From assembly GCF_018863395.1 (NCBI RefSeq), contig NZ_JAHKRR010000003.1:1-64000 (forward strand): DNA of 64,000 bases, in the 5' to 3' direction. The first letter of the stretch is position 1, and every line of letters starts with the position of its first letter. This document shows, piece after piece, positions 44,375-53,485 of this stretch. Below the pieces are notes generated by a model. It ran no database searches. It saw only the letters and a program-made list of their open reading frames with translations, and was not told where the DNA came from. Source of the stretch: Sinomicrobium weinanense. Its GTDB lineage: Bacteria; Bacteroidota; Bacteroidia; Flavobacteriales; Flavobacteriaceae. Both the position numbers and the translations under genes were made by a program.

Positions 44375-44986
44375 GGTGTTTCGTTAATGATCTAAAACGC
44401 ACAAAAGTAATCTTTTCGTATAACTTAATAAAACTTATCAGAAAGAACTCCCCGGGTTTTAAGAATGTTTTAGGTATTATCTTTCTCTTTCTGTGTTTTT
44501 TGCATCCTTTCCGCCTGTAAAAAGATTGATTGGAGATTGGAATGCTCAGGCAAAACCAGTTTCCCAGGCCAGCGGGATTCAATCTTCTATCAATCTCATT
44601 CAGTCTCCTGTCAATCTTTTATAAAAGAAAGCTGTTTAATACATGACAAAAAACACATCGACTTAGCAAAAATCGGGCTTACGAACACCTCTTTATCGTC
44701 AGCCCGGCTAAAAAGTCCTCCCCCGGCCTCCCGATATACATCGGGACAGGCTCTCCCATGCTTCGACTACACTCAGCACAAGCGGAGGGGAGCCCATAGC
44801 TCCTCCCCTTGGGGGAGGTTGGGAGGGGACAAACGCCAAAAAAAAATAAATTGATCATTTTTAGCAAGTTATAAAGTTTTATCATGTACTAAAAGAAAGT
44901 TGATAAACCATGAATAATTTTCGCCGGATATTTTCCGCCTGTGCCAACCTATTCCCTACTTTTACCCCTGAAATATTTCGTTTGAC
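44375..44986. other. Intergenic region packed with short repeats
   Basis: No gene. It contains a CAATCTCATTCAGTCTCC-type repeat (about 44525-44625), a CTTCGACTACACTCAGCACAAG copy (44762-44783), the palindromic CTCCCCTTGGGGGAG with GGTTGGGAGGGG after it (about 44803-44829), and an AT-rich stretch before thyA that should hold its promoter. Confidence 0.6.
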
Positions 44987-45832
44987 ATGAAACAATACCA
45001 TCAACTGCTAGAACATATCTTAGAACACGGAAACGACAAACAGGACCGTACCGGTACGGGAACCCGCAGTGTCTTTGGCTACCAGATGCGGTTTGATCTC
45101 AGTGAGGGCTTCCCCCTGGTCACCACCAAAAAGCTGCACCTCAAATCCATTATATACGAACTCCTCTGGTTTCTGAACGGCGATACCAATGTAAAATACC
45201 TGCAGGAAAACGGGGTACGTATATGGAACGAATGGGCCGATGGGAACGGCGATCTGGGCCCCGTATACGGCCATCAGTGGCGCAACTGGAACAGTAAAGA
45301 CATCGACCAGATCTCCGAAGTGATACACACCCTGAAAAACAACCCCGACAGCCGCCGTATGCTGGTTACTGCCTGGAACCCCGAGGTTATGCCCGATACT
45401 TCGGTCTCTTTTGCGGAAAACGTGGCTAACAATAAGGCCGCACTACCGCCGTGCCATGCTTTTTTCCAGTTTTATGTGGCCCCTTCGACAGGCTCAGGGC
45501 AAGCTCGAAAACTTTCCTGTCAGCTCTACCAACGCAGCGCCGATGTCTTCCTCGGAGTGCCTTTTAACATTGCTTCTTACGCCTTGTTCACCATGATGAT
45601 GGCACAGGTATGCGGGTACGAAGCCGGGGACTTTATCCATACCTTCGGCGATGTTCATATCTACAACAATCATACGGAACAGGTCAAACTCCAGCTGAGC
45701 CGGCAACCGAAACCGCTACCCAGAATGACGCTCAATCCCGAAGTAAAAGATATTTTCAGCTTTAAGTTCGGGGACTTCACCCTTACGGGGTACGATCCGC
45801 ATCCGCATATCAAAGGTGCCGTTGCCGTGTAG
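44987..45832 (+). CDS. thyA: Thymidylate synthase with a repeat-derived in-frame insertion
   Basis: 281 residues, longer than the usual 264. All motifs are present: RTGTGT phosphate loop, active-site Cys156 in [33 protein letters not shown], and C-terminal KGAVAV. It methylates dUMP using methylenetetrahydrofolate; folA, which recycles the dihydrofolate product, lies two genes downstream. The odd part is residues 166-174, PSTGSGQAR, where family members have only two residues (Asp-Gly type) between FYVA and KLSCQLY. This stretch is encoded by a copy of the dispersed CTTCGACAGGCTCAG repeat and adds seven residues next to the active site. Confidence 0.95.
   Translation: MKQYHQLLEHILEHGNDKQDRTGTGTRSVFGYQMRFDLSEGFPLVTTKKLHLKSIIYELLWFLNGDTNVKYLQENGVRIWNEWADGNGDLGPVYGHQWRNWNSKDIDQISEVIHTLKNNPDSRRMLVTAWNPEVMPDTSVSFAENVANNKAALPPCHAFFQFYVAPSTGSGQARKLSCQLYQRSADVFLGVPFNIASYALFTMMMAQVCGYEAGDFIHTFGDVHIYNNHTEQVKLQLSRQPKPLPRMTLNPEVKDIFSFKFGDFTLTGYDPHPHIKGAVAV
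45482..45508 (+). repeat. Palindromic repeat inserted in thyA
   Basis: 27 bases whose CTTCGACAGGCTCAG core also occurs, inverted, between the tRNA-Asn genes (42730-42744). TTCGA/TCGAA ends and GCT/AGC inner pairs form an imperfect hairpin. It is 9 codons long and keeps frame. Confidence 0.85.
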
Positions 45833-45855
45833 CAGGCAAACGCATCTTGGCTATT

Positions 45856-45947
45856 ACACAAAGTTTCACAGAGTTCCACAGAGAACCACAAAGAATATTG
45901 CTCTGTGTACCTCTGTGTTTCTTGGTGAAGCTCTGCGGAATAACCCA
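45856..45947. repeat. Dispersed intergenic repeat, copy 2
   Basis: Inverted copy of 12072-12149 (CACAGAGAACCACAAAG, AATATTGCTCTGTGTACC, GTGAAGCTCTGCGGAA), directly after thyA. Confidence 0.8.
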
Positions 45948-46054
45948 AACCCATGCAGAATGAAAACTTATGATACGCTTACCCTGATCACAGACGGCAT
46001 TTTAGGATTTTTCAATCAAAAATTGTGTAAATTTGCTATATAAGCTATAATCTT

Positions 46055-46438
46055 ATGTGGTTTAAAAGCAAAAAAACAAAGAAAGTTGACGAGGAACAGT
46101 ACGAACTCCTCAAAAATGCGGAAGCCAGGATACGCCAGAAAAAAAGGTTGTACAATCATTTTGTAATCTTCCTTATCGGCAGTATTTTCCTCATTATCGC
46201 CAATAAGATCCTGAAGTACGGAGAGCAATACAACTGGTTTGTATGGGCCATTACGTTCTGGGCTTTCTTATTTGTCATCCACTTTTTTAATGTATTTGTC
46301 ACCCATAGGTTTATGGGAAAGGAATGGGAAAAGGTCCAGCGCGAAAAACTCGTCGAAAAGCAAAAGGCAAAGATCGTTAAGATAGAAAAAGATGTGGAAC
46401 AGGAATTCCTGGATTCCGACCTCAACAAAACAGAATAA
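46055..46438 (+). CDS. 2TM-domain membrane protein
   Basis: 127 residues. N-terminal charged helix (EEQYELLKNAEARIRQKKRLYNHF), two adjacent membrane helices at about 37-55 and 64-84 (FVIFLIGSIFLIIAN; WFVWAITFWAFLFVIHFFNVFV), then RFMGKEWEKVQREKL and a basic coiled tail. This matches the 2TM domain family (PF13239) common in Flavobacteriia, sometimes linked to LytTR histidine kinases. Function unknown. It ends 3 bases before folA and is probably cotranscribed with it. Confidence 0.88.
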   Translation: MWFKSKKTKKVDEEQYELLKNAEARIRQKKRLYNHFVIFLIGSIFLIIANKILKYGEQYNWFVWAITFWAFLFVIHFFNVFVTHRFMGKEWEKVQREKLVEKQKAKIVKIEKDVEQEFLDSDLNKTE

Positions 46439-46441
46439 AGC

Positions 46442-46933
46442 ATGGTGACCATCATAGCCGCTGCTGCGGAGAACAATGCCCTGGGTAAAGACAATGACCT
46501 CGTATGGCACTTACCTGACGATTTTAAACGGTTTAAATCCCTCACCACGGGCCATCATATCATTATGGGAAGAAAAACCTTTGAGAGCTTTCCCAAACCC
46601 CTCCCTAACCGTACCCATATTGTGGTTACCCGTCAAAAAGATTATCAGGGAGAAGGGTGTATTACCGTACACTCCATAGAAGAGGCCCTGCAACTTGCCC
46701 GGGAAGACGACCAGCCCTTTATCATAGGCGGCGGAGAGATATATAAACTGGGAATGCCATACGCTGATAAAATTGAACTCTCCAGGGTCCACGCCGGTTT
46801 TGAAGCGGATACCTTCTTTCCTGAAATTGATCTGAATCAATGGGAATTAATAACTTCGGAATATCATCCTAAAGACGAAAAACATCAATACGACTTTACA
46901 TACCTTACCTATATAAGGAAATCCCTGTCTTAG
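46442..46933 (+). CDS. folA: Dihydrofolate reductase
   Basis: 163 residues. N-terminal IIAAAAENNALGKDNDLVWHLPDDFKRFKSLT with the Met20-loop and the substrate Asp26-type residue (LPDDF); NADPH motifs IIMGRKTFESFP and HIVVTRQ; GGGEIYKLG near residue 99. It reduces dihydrofolate to tetrahydrofolate, closing the cycle with thymidylate synthase encoded upstream; thyA-2TM-folA point the same way. Normal length and motifs. Confidence 0.95.
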   Translation: MVTIIAAAAENNALGKDNDLVWHLPDDFKRFKSLTTGHHIIMGRKTFESFPKPLPNRTHIVVTRQKDYQGEGCITVHSIEEALQLAREDDQPFIIGGGEIYKLGMPYADKIELSRVHAGFEADTFFPEIDLNQWELITSEYHPKDEKHQYDFTYLTYIRKSLS

Positions 46934-47216
46934 CCAAGAGTATCTTCCCCCAAAAAAAAGAATCTCCAAGAGCTCCTCCTACTTCGACAAGTGCTCAGCA
47001 CAGGCTTTGTGACGAAGGGAGGTGGTCCCGATCTCTGATCGGGAGCGGAGAGCCTGTCCTGAGATATCGGGAGTTAGAAAGCCCAAGCCATAGGAAAACA
47101 TAAGTGTTTAGCGATAATCCCCAAGCTTAGGCCGTGTCAAACTCCCCGACCCCCTAAAGTGGGCCACCCTGCTTCAGCAGACTCAGCACAGGTCTTCATC
47201 TGAAGCGGGGAGCTTC
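46934..47216. repeat. Intergenic repeat cluster
   Basis: Contains ACTTCGACAAGTGCTCAGCACAGG, of which the core is shared with other copies; an inverted pair GATCTCTGATC/GATCGGGAG near 47030-47045; and GCTTCAGCAGACTCAGCACAGG with its complement GAAGC near 47171-47205. No gene. Confidence 0.6.
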
Positions 47217-47246
47217 AAAAAAAAGGCCGTGCAATGCACAACCTTT
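47217..47246 (-). terminator. Terminator of the capsule export operon
   Basis: On the minus strand AAGGTTGTGCA/TGCACGGCCTT forms a stem followed by a run of T, about 35 bases after the Wzc stop. Confidence 0.8.
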
Positions 47247-47279
47247 CAGAGAACCTTAAATTTAAAACCTTTCGGCCCC

Positions 47280-49658
47280 TTAACTATATTTCTTCATAAT
47301 CCGCTTCCACCAGGGTTTGGTCTCCTGGCCATAGCCATAGCCATAACCATAGCCATATCCTTTTTTGGCATCCGTATCATTGATCAGGATGGCCATATTG
47401 GGGAGGCGTTTTTCCTTGTAGAGATTTTCCGGGATCACTAGCAGACGTTTATCCAGGTAACCGGCACGGCATACATAGACAAAGACATCGGCATACTTAC
47501 TGATAAGCAGCGTGTCTGTCACCAGGCTTACCGGGGCAGTATCCACTACGATATAATCATAGCGATCTTCCAGCTCGGCAAACAACCGCCCTACCTTGTC
47601 ACTCATCAGCAACTCTGCCGGGTTGGGTGGTATAACCCCCGAAGTAAGCACATCCAGGTGGTCGAAGCCTTCCTTATTGAATTTAAAGATCATATCGTTC
47701 AAAGAAGTCTCTCCGTTGGTCAGGTAATTGGTGAGACCTCGAGAATGTGGGAATTCCACATATTCCGTAAGCTTGGGGTTACGGATATCCATCCCGACCA
47801 CTAACACTTTCTTACCAGACAAAGCCAAAGTTCCTGCAAGGTTGATCGATACAAAGGTCTTTCCTTCTCCACCTACTGTTGAGGTGACAAATATTTTTTT
47901 CGCCTTGCCCTTGCCTGCATTGGCCAGCATAAAATCCAGGTTGGTCCGTAATATCCGGAAAGCTTCTGCCGTACTGCTACGGCTGTCCATGGAAATGATC
48001 TCTTCACTCGTTTGAGACTTAGGTACATCCCCCAGAAAAGGCACAGTAAGCCTACCTTCGATATCTTTACGTCCCTGTAGCTTGGTATCCAACAGGTCTT
48101 TTAAATATATTGTCCCGAAAGGAATTAAAAGCCCTAACATAAATGAAGCTAGCAATATAATCTTATTTTTAGGAGACACAGGCTTATCTGCACCATAAGC
48201 CGCATCAATGATCTTGGAATTAGGAGCCGTGACCTCCAGAGAAATAGCGGTCTCTTCCTTCTTTTGCAATAAATAAAGATACAATGTCTCCTTGATTTGT
48301 TGCTGACGCTCTATGCCTCGATAACGTCTTTCTTGCCCAGGCACATTGGATATTCTGGAACTCAGAAGGTTTTCCTGCTGTTTTAAATCATTCAGAGCAA
48401 TGGTCTGAGATGTTTTCAAATTGTTCAGGGTTTGTCTTATGGTTTGTCGGAGCTTAGATATTTGACTATCCAGGTTTACAATCACCGGGTTGTTTTCAGT
48501 AGAGCCCTCCATCAACCGGCTCCTCTCCTGTACCAACTTGTTATATTCCATAATCAATGGACTTATACTGGTATTCTCTGTCCCTACATTGGCTGGTATG
48601 AGGCTACTGTTATCCTGAATATCCGCTAAGTAATCAATTAAAAAATTAGTCAATTGTAGCTGGGTTTCCACCTCTACAATACGCTTAGCATAATCACTGG
48701 CATTCCCTAGGGCTATCTCTGCCTCAGAAGTAATATCTGTCAGTTGATTGGTTTCCTTAAAGTTCTCCACATTTTCCTCCACTTCTCCCAATTCGGCCTC
48801 TATAAGCGCCAAACGTTTTTCGATAAACCTAGCCGTGTTCCCGGAAACCAGATTCTTATCTGCAACAACATCAATATTATACTGTTCTATTAAGGTATTA
48901 AGGATATCTTGGGCCTTTTGCCTAACCACATCTTCAAGTTTTAACTGAATGACACTGGTGTTCTGCCCTGTTGGAGCTATTTCTATTCTATCCCTATAAG
49001 CTAATGTAACCTTTGCCAGAGGTTTAATAACCACATCCACCTCTTTACTACTTAGTTCTTCAACTCTATCAAATCGCGGCAATATCATCATGTTTCCAAC
49101 ACCAGAATTCAGTTTTTCTCCAAACCCATATTTCCCCATGTTATTTCCATCTTCATCAAATAAAGTAAAACCCATCTCCGTGTTTATCTTCACTGTAAAA
49201 GTAGTATCTACTTCATACAACACGGAGTCTGGTACAGAAAAATTAATATGTATAGGAGTATTTTTATATGCCTCAGAAGTTCGTATATTTCCTTTAACAA
49301 AATAAGAGACATTTATACCCAGCTTTTTAATTACATTTTCCATTAAGGTCCTGGATTTTAGCACCTCTATTTCATTATCCACACTATTAGTCACATTACC
49401 AAATAAGCCAATATCCTGGAAAGCTGAAAGTTCAGAAGTTATCCCTCCTTTTTTATCATCTTTTATCATTATGGAAGCAGAAACACTATAATGTGGCGTA
49501 GTGTAACGGAGATAAAGCAAAGCAAAAGCTATACAAAAAACCACACTAAGGACAAACCATTTCCAATGGACAAGGTAAGCCTCTAACTGATCTCTCAAGC
49601 TTACTTCTTCATCTCCAGCCGGCCTTATAGGCTGCTGTATTTGTTGATCTGATTGCAT
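47280..49658 (-). CDS. Capsule chain-length regulator/tyrosine autokinase (Wzc/CpsCD type)
   Basis: 792 residues. Wzz domain with helices near the N-terminus (WFVLSVVFCIAFALLYLRYT) and before the kinase (IILLASFMLGLLIPFGTIYL), periplasmic coiled coils between, then a BY-kinase with Walker A TSTVGGEGKT (about residue 590), Walker A' VLVVGMDIRNPK and Walker B IVVDTAP. The C-terminal tyrosine cluster is YGYGYGYGYGQ, encoded by a hexamer repeat. It controls polymer length and gates the Wza exporter through autophosphorylation. It is the last gene of dehydratase-wza-wzc, 14 bases after wza. The matching phosphatase was not found here. Confidence 0.95.
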   Translation of the reverse strand: MQSDQQIQQPIRPAGDEEVSLRDQLEAYLVHWKWFVLSVVFCIAFALLYLRYTTPHYSVSASIMIKDDKKGGITSELSAFQDIGLFGNVTNSVDNEIEVLKSRTLMENVIKKLGINVSYFVKGNIRTSEAYKNTPIHINFSVPDSVLYEVDTTFTVKINTEMGFTLFDEDGNNMGKYGFGEKLNSGVGNMMILPRFDRVEELSSKEVDVVIKPLAKVTLAYRDRIEIAPTGQNTSVIQLKLEDVVRQKAQDILNTLIEQYNIDVVADKNLVSGNTARFIEKRLALIEAELGEVEENVENFKETNQLTDITSEAEIALGNASDYAKRIVEVETQLQLTNFLIDYLADIQDNSSLIPANVGTENTSISPLIMEYNKLVQERSRLMEGSTENNPVIVNLDSQISKLRQTIRQTLNNLKTSQTIALNDLKQQENLLSSRISNVPGQERRYRGIERQQQIKETLYLYLLQKKEETAISLEVTAPNSKIIDAAYGADKPVSPKNKIILLASFMLGLLIPFGTIYLKDLLDTKLQGRKDIEGRLTVPFLGDVPKSQTSEEIISMDSRSSTAEAFRILRTNLDFMLANAGKGKAKKIFVTSTVGGEGKTFVSINLAGTLALSGKKVLVVGMDIRNPKLTEYVEFPHSRGLTNYLTNGETSLNDMIFKFNKEGFDHLDVLTSGVIPPNPAELLMSDKVGRLFAELEDRYDYIVVDTAPVSLVTDTLLISKYADVFVYVCRAGYLDKRLLVIPENLYKEKRLPNMAILINDTDAKKGYGYGYGYGYGQETKPWWKRIMKKYS
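47329..47360 (-). repeat. Hexamer tandem repeat encoding the Tyr-Gly tail of Wzc
   Basis: About five CCATAG/CCATAA units on the plus strand encode alternating Tyr-Gly. Slippage by one unit would keep frame and change the number of phosphorylatable tyrosines. Confidence 0.8.
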
Positions 49659-49672
49659 TATAGAACTACTGA

Positions 49673-50467
49673 TTATCGTGTTAAAATGGAAATTAACGAA
49701 ATTATAATAGAAGCCACCGATACGATGACCGATGCATTCCTATTGTAGGCTGAAGCCTGCACTTGTGCTCCGTTAGGCTCTACGTATATCACATCGTTTT
49801 GTTGCAGATAGTAATATGGGGATTCAAGCATGTCCTTTTTTGTCAGATCTACTCTCGTATAAGTTTTTTGTCCATTTTTATCCCGTATAACCAAAATGTT
49901 ATCCCTCTTACCATATACAGTAAGATCACCTGCCAACCCTAGTGCCTCCGGTATGGTAATACGTTCGTTGGGAATGGTATAGGATCCAGGCCTGGCCACT
50001 TCCCCCAGTACCGTAACCTTGTAATTCATGATCCGTATATTTACAATAGGATCTTTAACATAATGAGATATTTTGCCTCTTAGTAAGTTAATTGCTTCCT
50101 TACGGGTAAGACCTCCTAACTGCACAGTACCTATTACAGGGAACTCTATATTTCCTTCATTGTCTACAAGGTAAGTTTGGTATTGAGTCCTTCCTGCAGC
50201 AACTCCATCCGCTCCCATAAAAGCTACCACTGGCAAATTAAATAACTCCACAGTTTCTCTATTAACTGCAGAAACAGTAATCGTCAATAAATCATCAGGC
50301 TGTAATACAGGATCATAGATAACTTTACTAGCCAGTTTATCAATATCTTCAATATCTTGAAAATATACGATATTCTTGCGTGAGGCACAGGAGGTCATTA
50401 AGACAACACTAAAGATCACTAATAAAAAAGAAGGGGCGTGGTAGGGCACTAAACATCTTATTCTCAT
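49673..50467 (-). CDS. Wza-like polysaccharide export lipoprotein
   Basis: 264 residues. Lipoprotein signal ending FSVVLMTSC; Poly_export domain (LQPDDLLTITVSAVNRETVELFNLPV ... GNIEFPVIGTVQLGGLTRKEAINLLRGKI); SLBB domain (KVTVLGEVARPGSYTIPNERITIPEALGLAGDL). A C-terminal hydrophobic helix (ASVIVSVASIIISLISIL) probably replaces the amphipathic barrel helix of Wza. It forms the outer-membrane channel for the polymer and docks onto the Wzc kinase encoded next. A TATATTTG -7-like box lies 70 bases upstream. Confidence 0.92.
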   Translation of the reverse strand: MRIRCLVPYHAPSFLLVIFSVVLMTSCASRKNIVYFQDIEDIDKLASKVIYDPVLQPDDLLTITVSAVNRETVELFNLPVVAFMGADGVAAGRTQYQTYLVDNEGNIEFPVIGTVQLGGLTRKEAINLLRGKISHYVKDPIVNIRIMNYKVTVLGEVARPGSYTIPNERITIPEALGLAGDLTVYGKRDNILVIRDKNGQKTYTRVDLTKKDMLESPYYYLQQNDVIYVEPNGAQVQASAYNRNASVIVSVASIIISLISILTR

Positions 50468-50537
50468 TATCTCTCGTTTATATCACTTCACTCACTCTTT
50501 TAACGACTAAACAGGGCAAAGCGTATATTATTTGCTG

Positions 50538-50545
50538 CAAATATA
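50538..50545 (-). promoter_or_regulatory. Putative -7 box upstream of wza-like gene
   Basis: TATATTTG on the minus strand matches TAnnTTTG, in the 129-base gap before the wza-like gene. No clear -33 box. Confidence 0.4.
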
Positions 50546-50596
50546 ACATTTGCGAATTAAAATTCTACTTTAAAAGTTAAAGGGATATTAATTCTG

Positions 50597-52666
50597 TTAT
50601 CCGGAGAAGCCTATACGGTGTTTTCCCGTACCATACAGTTCCTTCCGCTCCTTTTCAGAAATCTCTGCGGGAAGAACTCCCTCAGACACTGTCTTTATAC
50701 TACCATTGTCCAGGGATTCAAACAAAGAATTCATGCTTTTATACTCAGGAACGAGGTTTTTCATACGTTTTACCGTCTTGTCATTTTTATACCGCTTAGC
50801 CACCTCAAAAATGGAAAGTATAGCTTTGTTTACATACTCAAAATCGTCGATAGTTTCTGTGGCGATCATGATCTTTTCATGATGAGTAGGAAGTGTTTTC
50901 GCCTTGTCACTCAGCAATTCTTCATATAGCTTTTCTCCAGGTCTAAGTCCGGTCACTTTGATCTCTATATCTTCTTCGGGGATAAAACCAGCCAGGCGGA
51001 TCATCTTAGTGGCCAGGTCCATGATCTTTACGGCTTCGCCCATATCAAAGATAAAGATCTCCCCGCCTTTCCCCATGGCCCCAGCCTCCAGTACCAGGCG
51101 GCAGGCTTCGGGAATGGTCATAAAATAGCGGATAATATCCGGATGAGTAATGGTTATTGGTCCGCCTTTGGCGATCTGCTCCTTGAACAGGGGAACTACC
51201 GAACCATTAGAACCCAGTACATTGCCAAAACGGGTAGTGATAAAGCGGGTTGTCTTTTTCTCTTTTTCCTTATTCGTAAAGTACAGGGATTGTACATACA
51301 TCTCGGCAATCCGTTTGGAAGCGCCCATAACGTTGCTCGGGTTTACGGCCTTGTCCGTAGACACCATCACAAATTTTTCTGCCTTGTGTTCCACAGCCAG
51401 GTCGGCCATATTTTTGGTCCCCATGATATTGACAAACACCGCTTCGGAAGGATTTTCTTCCATAAGAGGCACGTGCTTATAGGCTGCAGCATGATAGACC
51501 ACATGCGGGGAAAACGCTTCAAAGACACGGTTCATCCGTTCGTAATTCCGAACATCTCCCATCACTGCCTCATACCGAACCTCATCAGGCAAGTTGTTCA
51601 GTTCAAGCCGCAACTGATGGAGAGGGGTTTCGGCCTGGTCTACGATAATAAGAAGCTCGGGGTCGTATTTTAATACCTGGCGTACGATCTCGCTACCTAT
51701 GGAGCCCGCTGCCCCGGTAACCAGCACTCTTTTCCCCTTGAGTTCTTTGGAAATACTTTTGTTATCAAGAACAATAGGTTTCCGCTCCAGCAGGTCCTCG
51801 ATCTGTATGTTTTTGATCTGTCTCGAAAAATCCTGTTCGTTTTCCCAGTCAGACACCAATGGTGCTGTAAATACCTTATACCCGTTCTCGAGGCAATCGT
51901 CTACCAGTTCTATTTTTTCTGCCTTGGTAAGATGCCTGTCTGCCAGGATCACCCCTTGTGCTCCGCGGGCCCTCAGCAGTACGGATATACGCTTGTTCTT
52001 GCTAAGTATGGGAAGGTCCAGGATACGCTTGCTGGTATTATGGTTGCTTTTATCTACAAAACCCAGTATCTTAAACCGGGCCGGCTGTTCCGTACGGATC
52101 GCATTGGCCACCGATATAGCGTTGGAATCCGCCCCGAAAATAAGTACCTTGGTCTTTTCCGCCTTCCTGGTCTCACCGAAATACGTGTGAAACACCTGCT
52201 TGACCACAACCCGGAACAGGAACAGGAATGCAAAAGAAATGATAAAGTACATAAACAGCCCCGGCACGAGGAAAAGTTTTTCCCCGGTAATAAGATAACT
52301 CGCATAGCTGATACCTGCCAGGGTAACAAAAGAAGCAAAAGTGGAAAACAGCAGTTTTAAACCGTCGATATACGAAGAATACCGTATCAGGCCAGCATAG
52401 GTCCGGAACAGGAGAAAATACACCGTATTTACTCCAACCACCATAAGCAATTCTTCCATACGGGTCAGCCGGGTGTAAAAACTAAGGGTAAGCCCCTGCA
52501 GCAACAGGAAAGTCACCACAGCAGCACACACCAGTATGGAAATATCAATTCCCAAAATAATCCACCGGGGCAGGTAGCCTATGTTCTTCAGGTCCAGTTT
52601 TCTTCTCCCGGGTTCAAAGACCAGCTTTACTCCCTGCCTCAATTTATCCCAACTTACTTTTTTCAT
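50597..52666 (-). CDS. Membrane UDP-sugar 4,6-dehydratase (PglF/CapD/WbpM family)
   Basis: 689 residues. Four to five membrane helices at about 30-165 (IILGIDISILVCAAVVTFLLL, YFIISFAFLFLFRVVV), a CoA-binding-like Rossmann domain at about 170-290 (VLIFGADSNAISVANAI), then the NAD-binding dehydratase domain (VLVTGAAGSIGSEIVRQVL, VYHAAAYKHVPLME, STDKAVNPSNVMGASKR, GNVLGSNGSVVPLF). It converts UDP-GlcNAc to the 4-keto-6-deoxy sugar, the substrate of the PglE-like aminotransferase at 53486-54616. Its product would feed the PglC-like priming transferase. Confidence 0.92.
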   Translation of the reverse strand: MKKVSWDKLRQGVKLVFEPGRRKLDLKNIGYLPRWIILGIDISILVCAAVVTFLLLQGLTLSFYTRLTRMEELLMVVGVNTVYFLLFRTYAGLIRYSSYIDGLKLLFSTFASFVTLAGISYASYLITGEKLFLVPGLFMYFIISFAFLFLFRVVVKQVFHTYFGETRKAEKTKVLIFGADSNAISVANAIRTEQPARFKILGFVDKSNHNTSKRILDLPILSKNKRISVLLRARGAQGVILADRHLTKAEKIELVDDCLENGYKVFTAPLVSDWENEQDFSRQIKNIQIEDLLERKPIVLDNKSISKELKGKRVLVTGAAGSIGSEIVRQVLKYDPELLIIVDQAETPLHQLRLELNNLPDEVRYEAVMGDVRNYERMNRVFEAFSPHVVYHAAAYKHVPLMEENPSEAVFVNIMGTKNMADLAVEHKAEKFVMVSTDKAVNPSNVMGASKRIAEMYVQSLYFTNKEKEKKTTRFITTRFGNVLGSNGSVVPLFKEQIAKGGPITITHPDIIRYFMTIPEACRLVLEAGAMGKGGEIFIFDMGEAVKIMDLATKMIRLAGFIPEEDIEIKVTGLRPGEKLYEELLSDKAKTLPTHHEKIMIATETIDDFEYVNKAILSIFEVAKRYKNDKTVKRMKNLVPEYKSMNSLFESLDNGSIKTVSEGVLPAEISEKERKELYGTGKHRIGFSG

Positions 52667-53485
52667 ATACTACGAAAATTGCCCGATAAAACTCAAAAAA
52701 CAAGTCCCTTTTGACCTTCAAGATCAATAAAGATATTAAAAAAATCCTTGTTTTGTTAAAATAAACCTAATTTTTAAGCATTCATACACATAAAAAGGGA
52801 AAAACACCCTTTTTAAATTGTCGTATTTTCTTTCGATAAAGAAATCTGTTTCCTGCGAATATAAGATTTTTTTTCTTTATTAACGTTTCGTTAAGATGAA
52901 TTGGATGTTATGAAATCGCTTTCCACATATTTCTTCTCAACTGTTAAATCTTCAACCAAATATCAACACTTCTTCAGTATGAATCACCTTAATACCTTCC
53001 GTCCTTTCCCTATTTAGATCAGTCACCGGAAAATATCGTTGATCTTCTTACCGTTTTCGAAAACGGGAAAATACACCGGCTCAATTTCAGAAAGGTTTAA
53101 ACGGTATATCCCGGATATAAAAACGTCATATGCCGAAAATATTGCATCATCACAAAAAAATACCCTACAAATACCGGTAACATAAATTTCTTCTCAGGTA
53201 TTCAGGGTATTGCCATACAATCCGTAGTGCATTATGATCTAAAATACTGCAATATATCTCAGTTTTTATATTTATAATATCATATATCTTATAAGCTCCT
53301 CTACTTCGATAAACTCAGCACAGGCTCTTGTGACTAATATCATTACAGAGGTCTTCTAAAGAGAAGAGCTATCAGCTATTACGAATGATTTTCCCTTTTT
53401 AGCCGGAGATTAATCCTCAACGGATCAGAACTCAAAAGTGTTGTTAATTATAACCAGCCTGTAAACATCAATCGCTATAGATTTA
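52667..53485. other. 819-bp gene-free gap inside the capsule cluster
   Basis: No supported gene. AT-rich leader near 52667-52900 should hold the promoter of the dehydratase; a CTTCGATAAACTCAGCACAGG-type repeat (core at about 53303-53323) lies further right. The gap splits the cluster into two transcription units. Confidence 0.5.
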
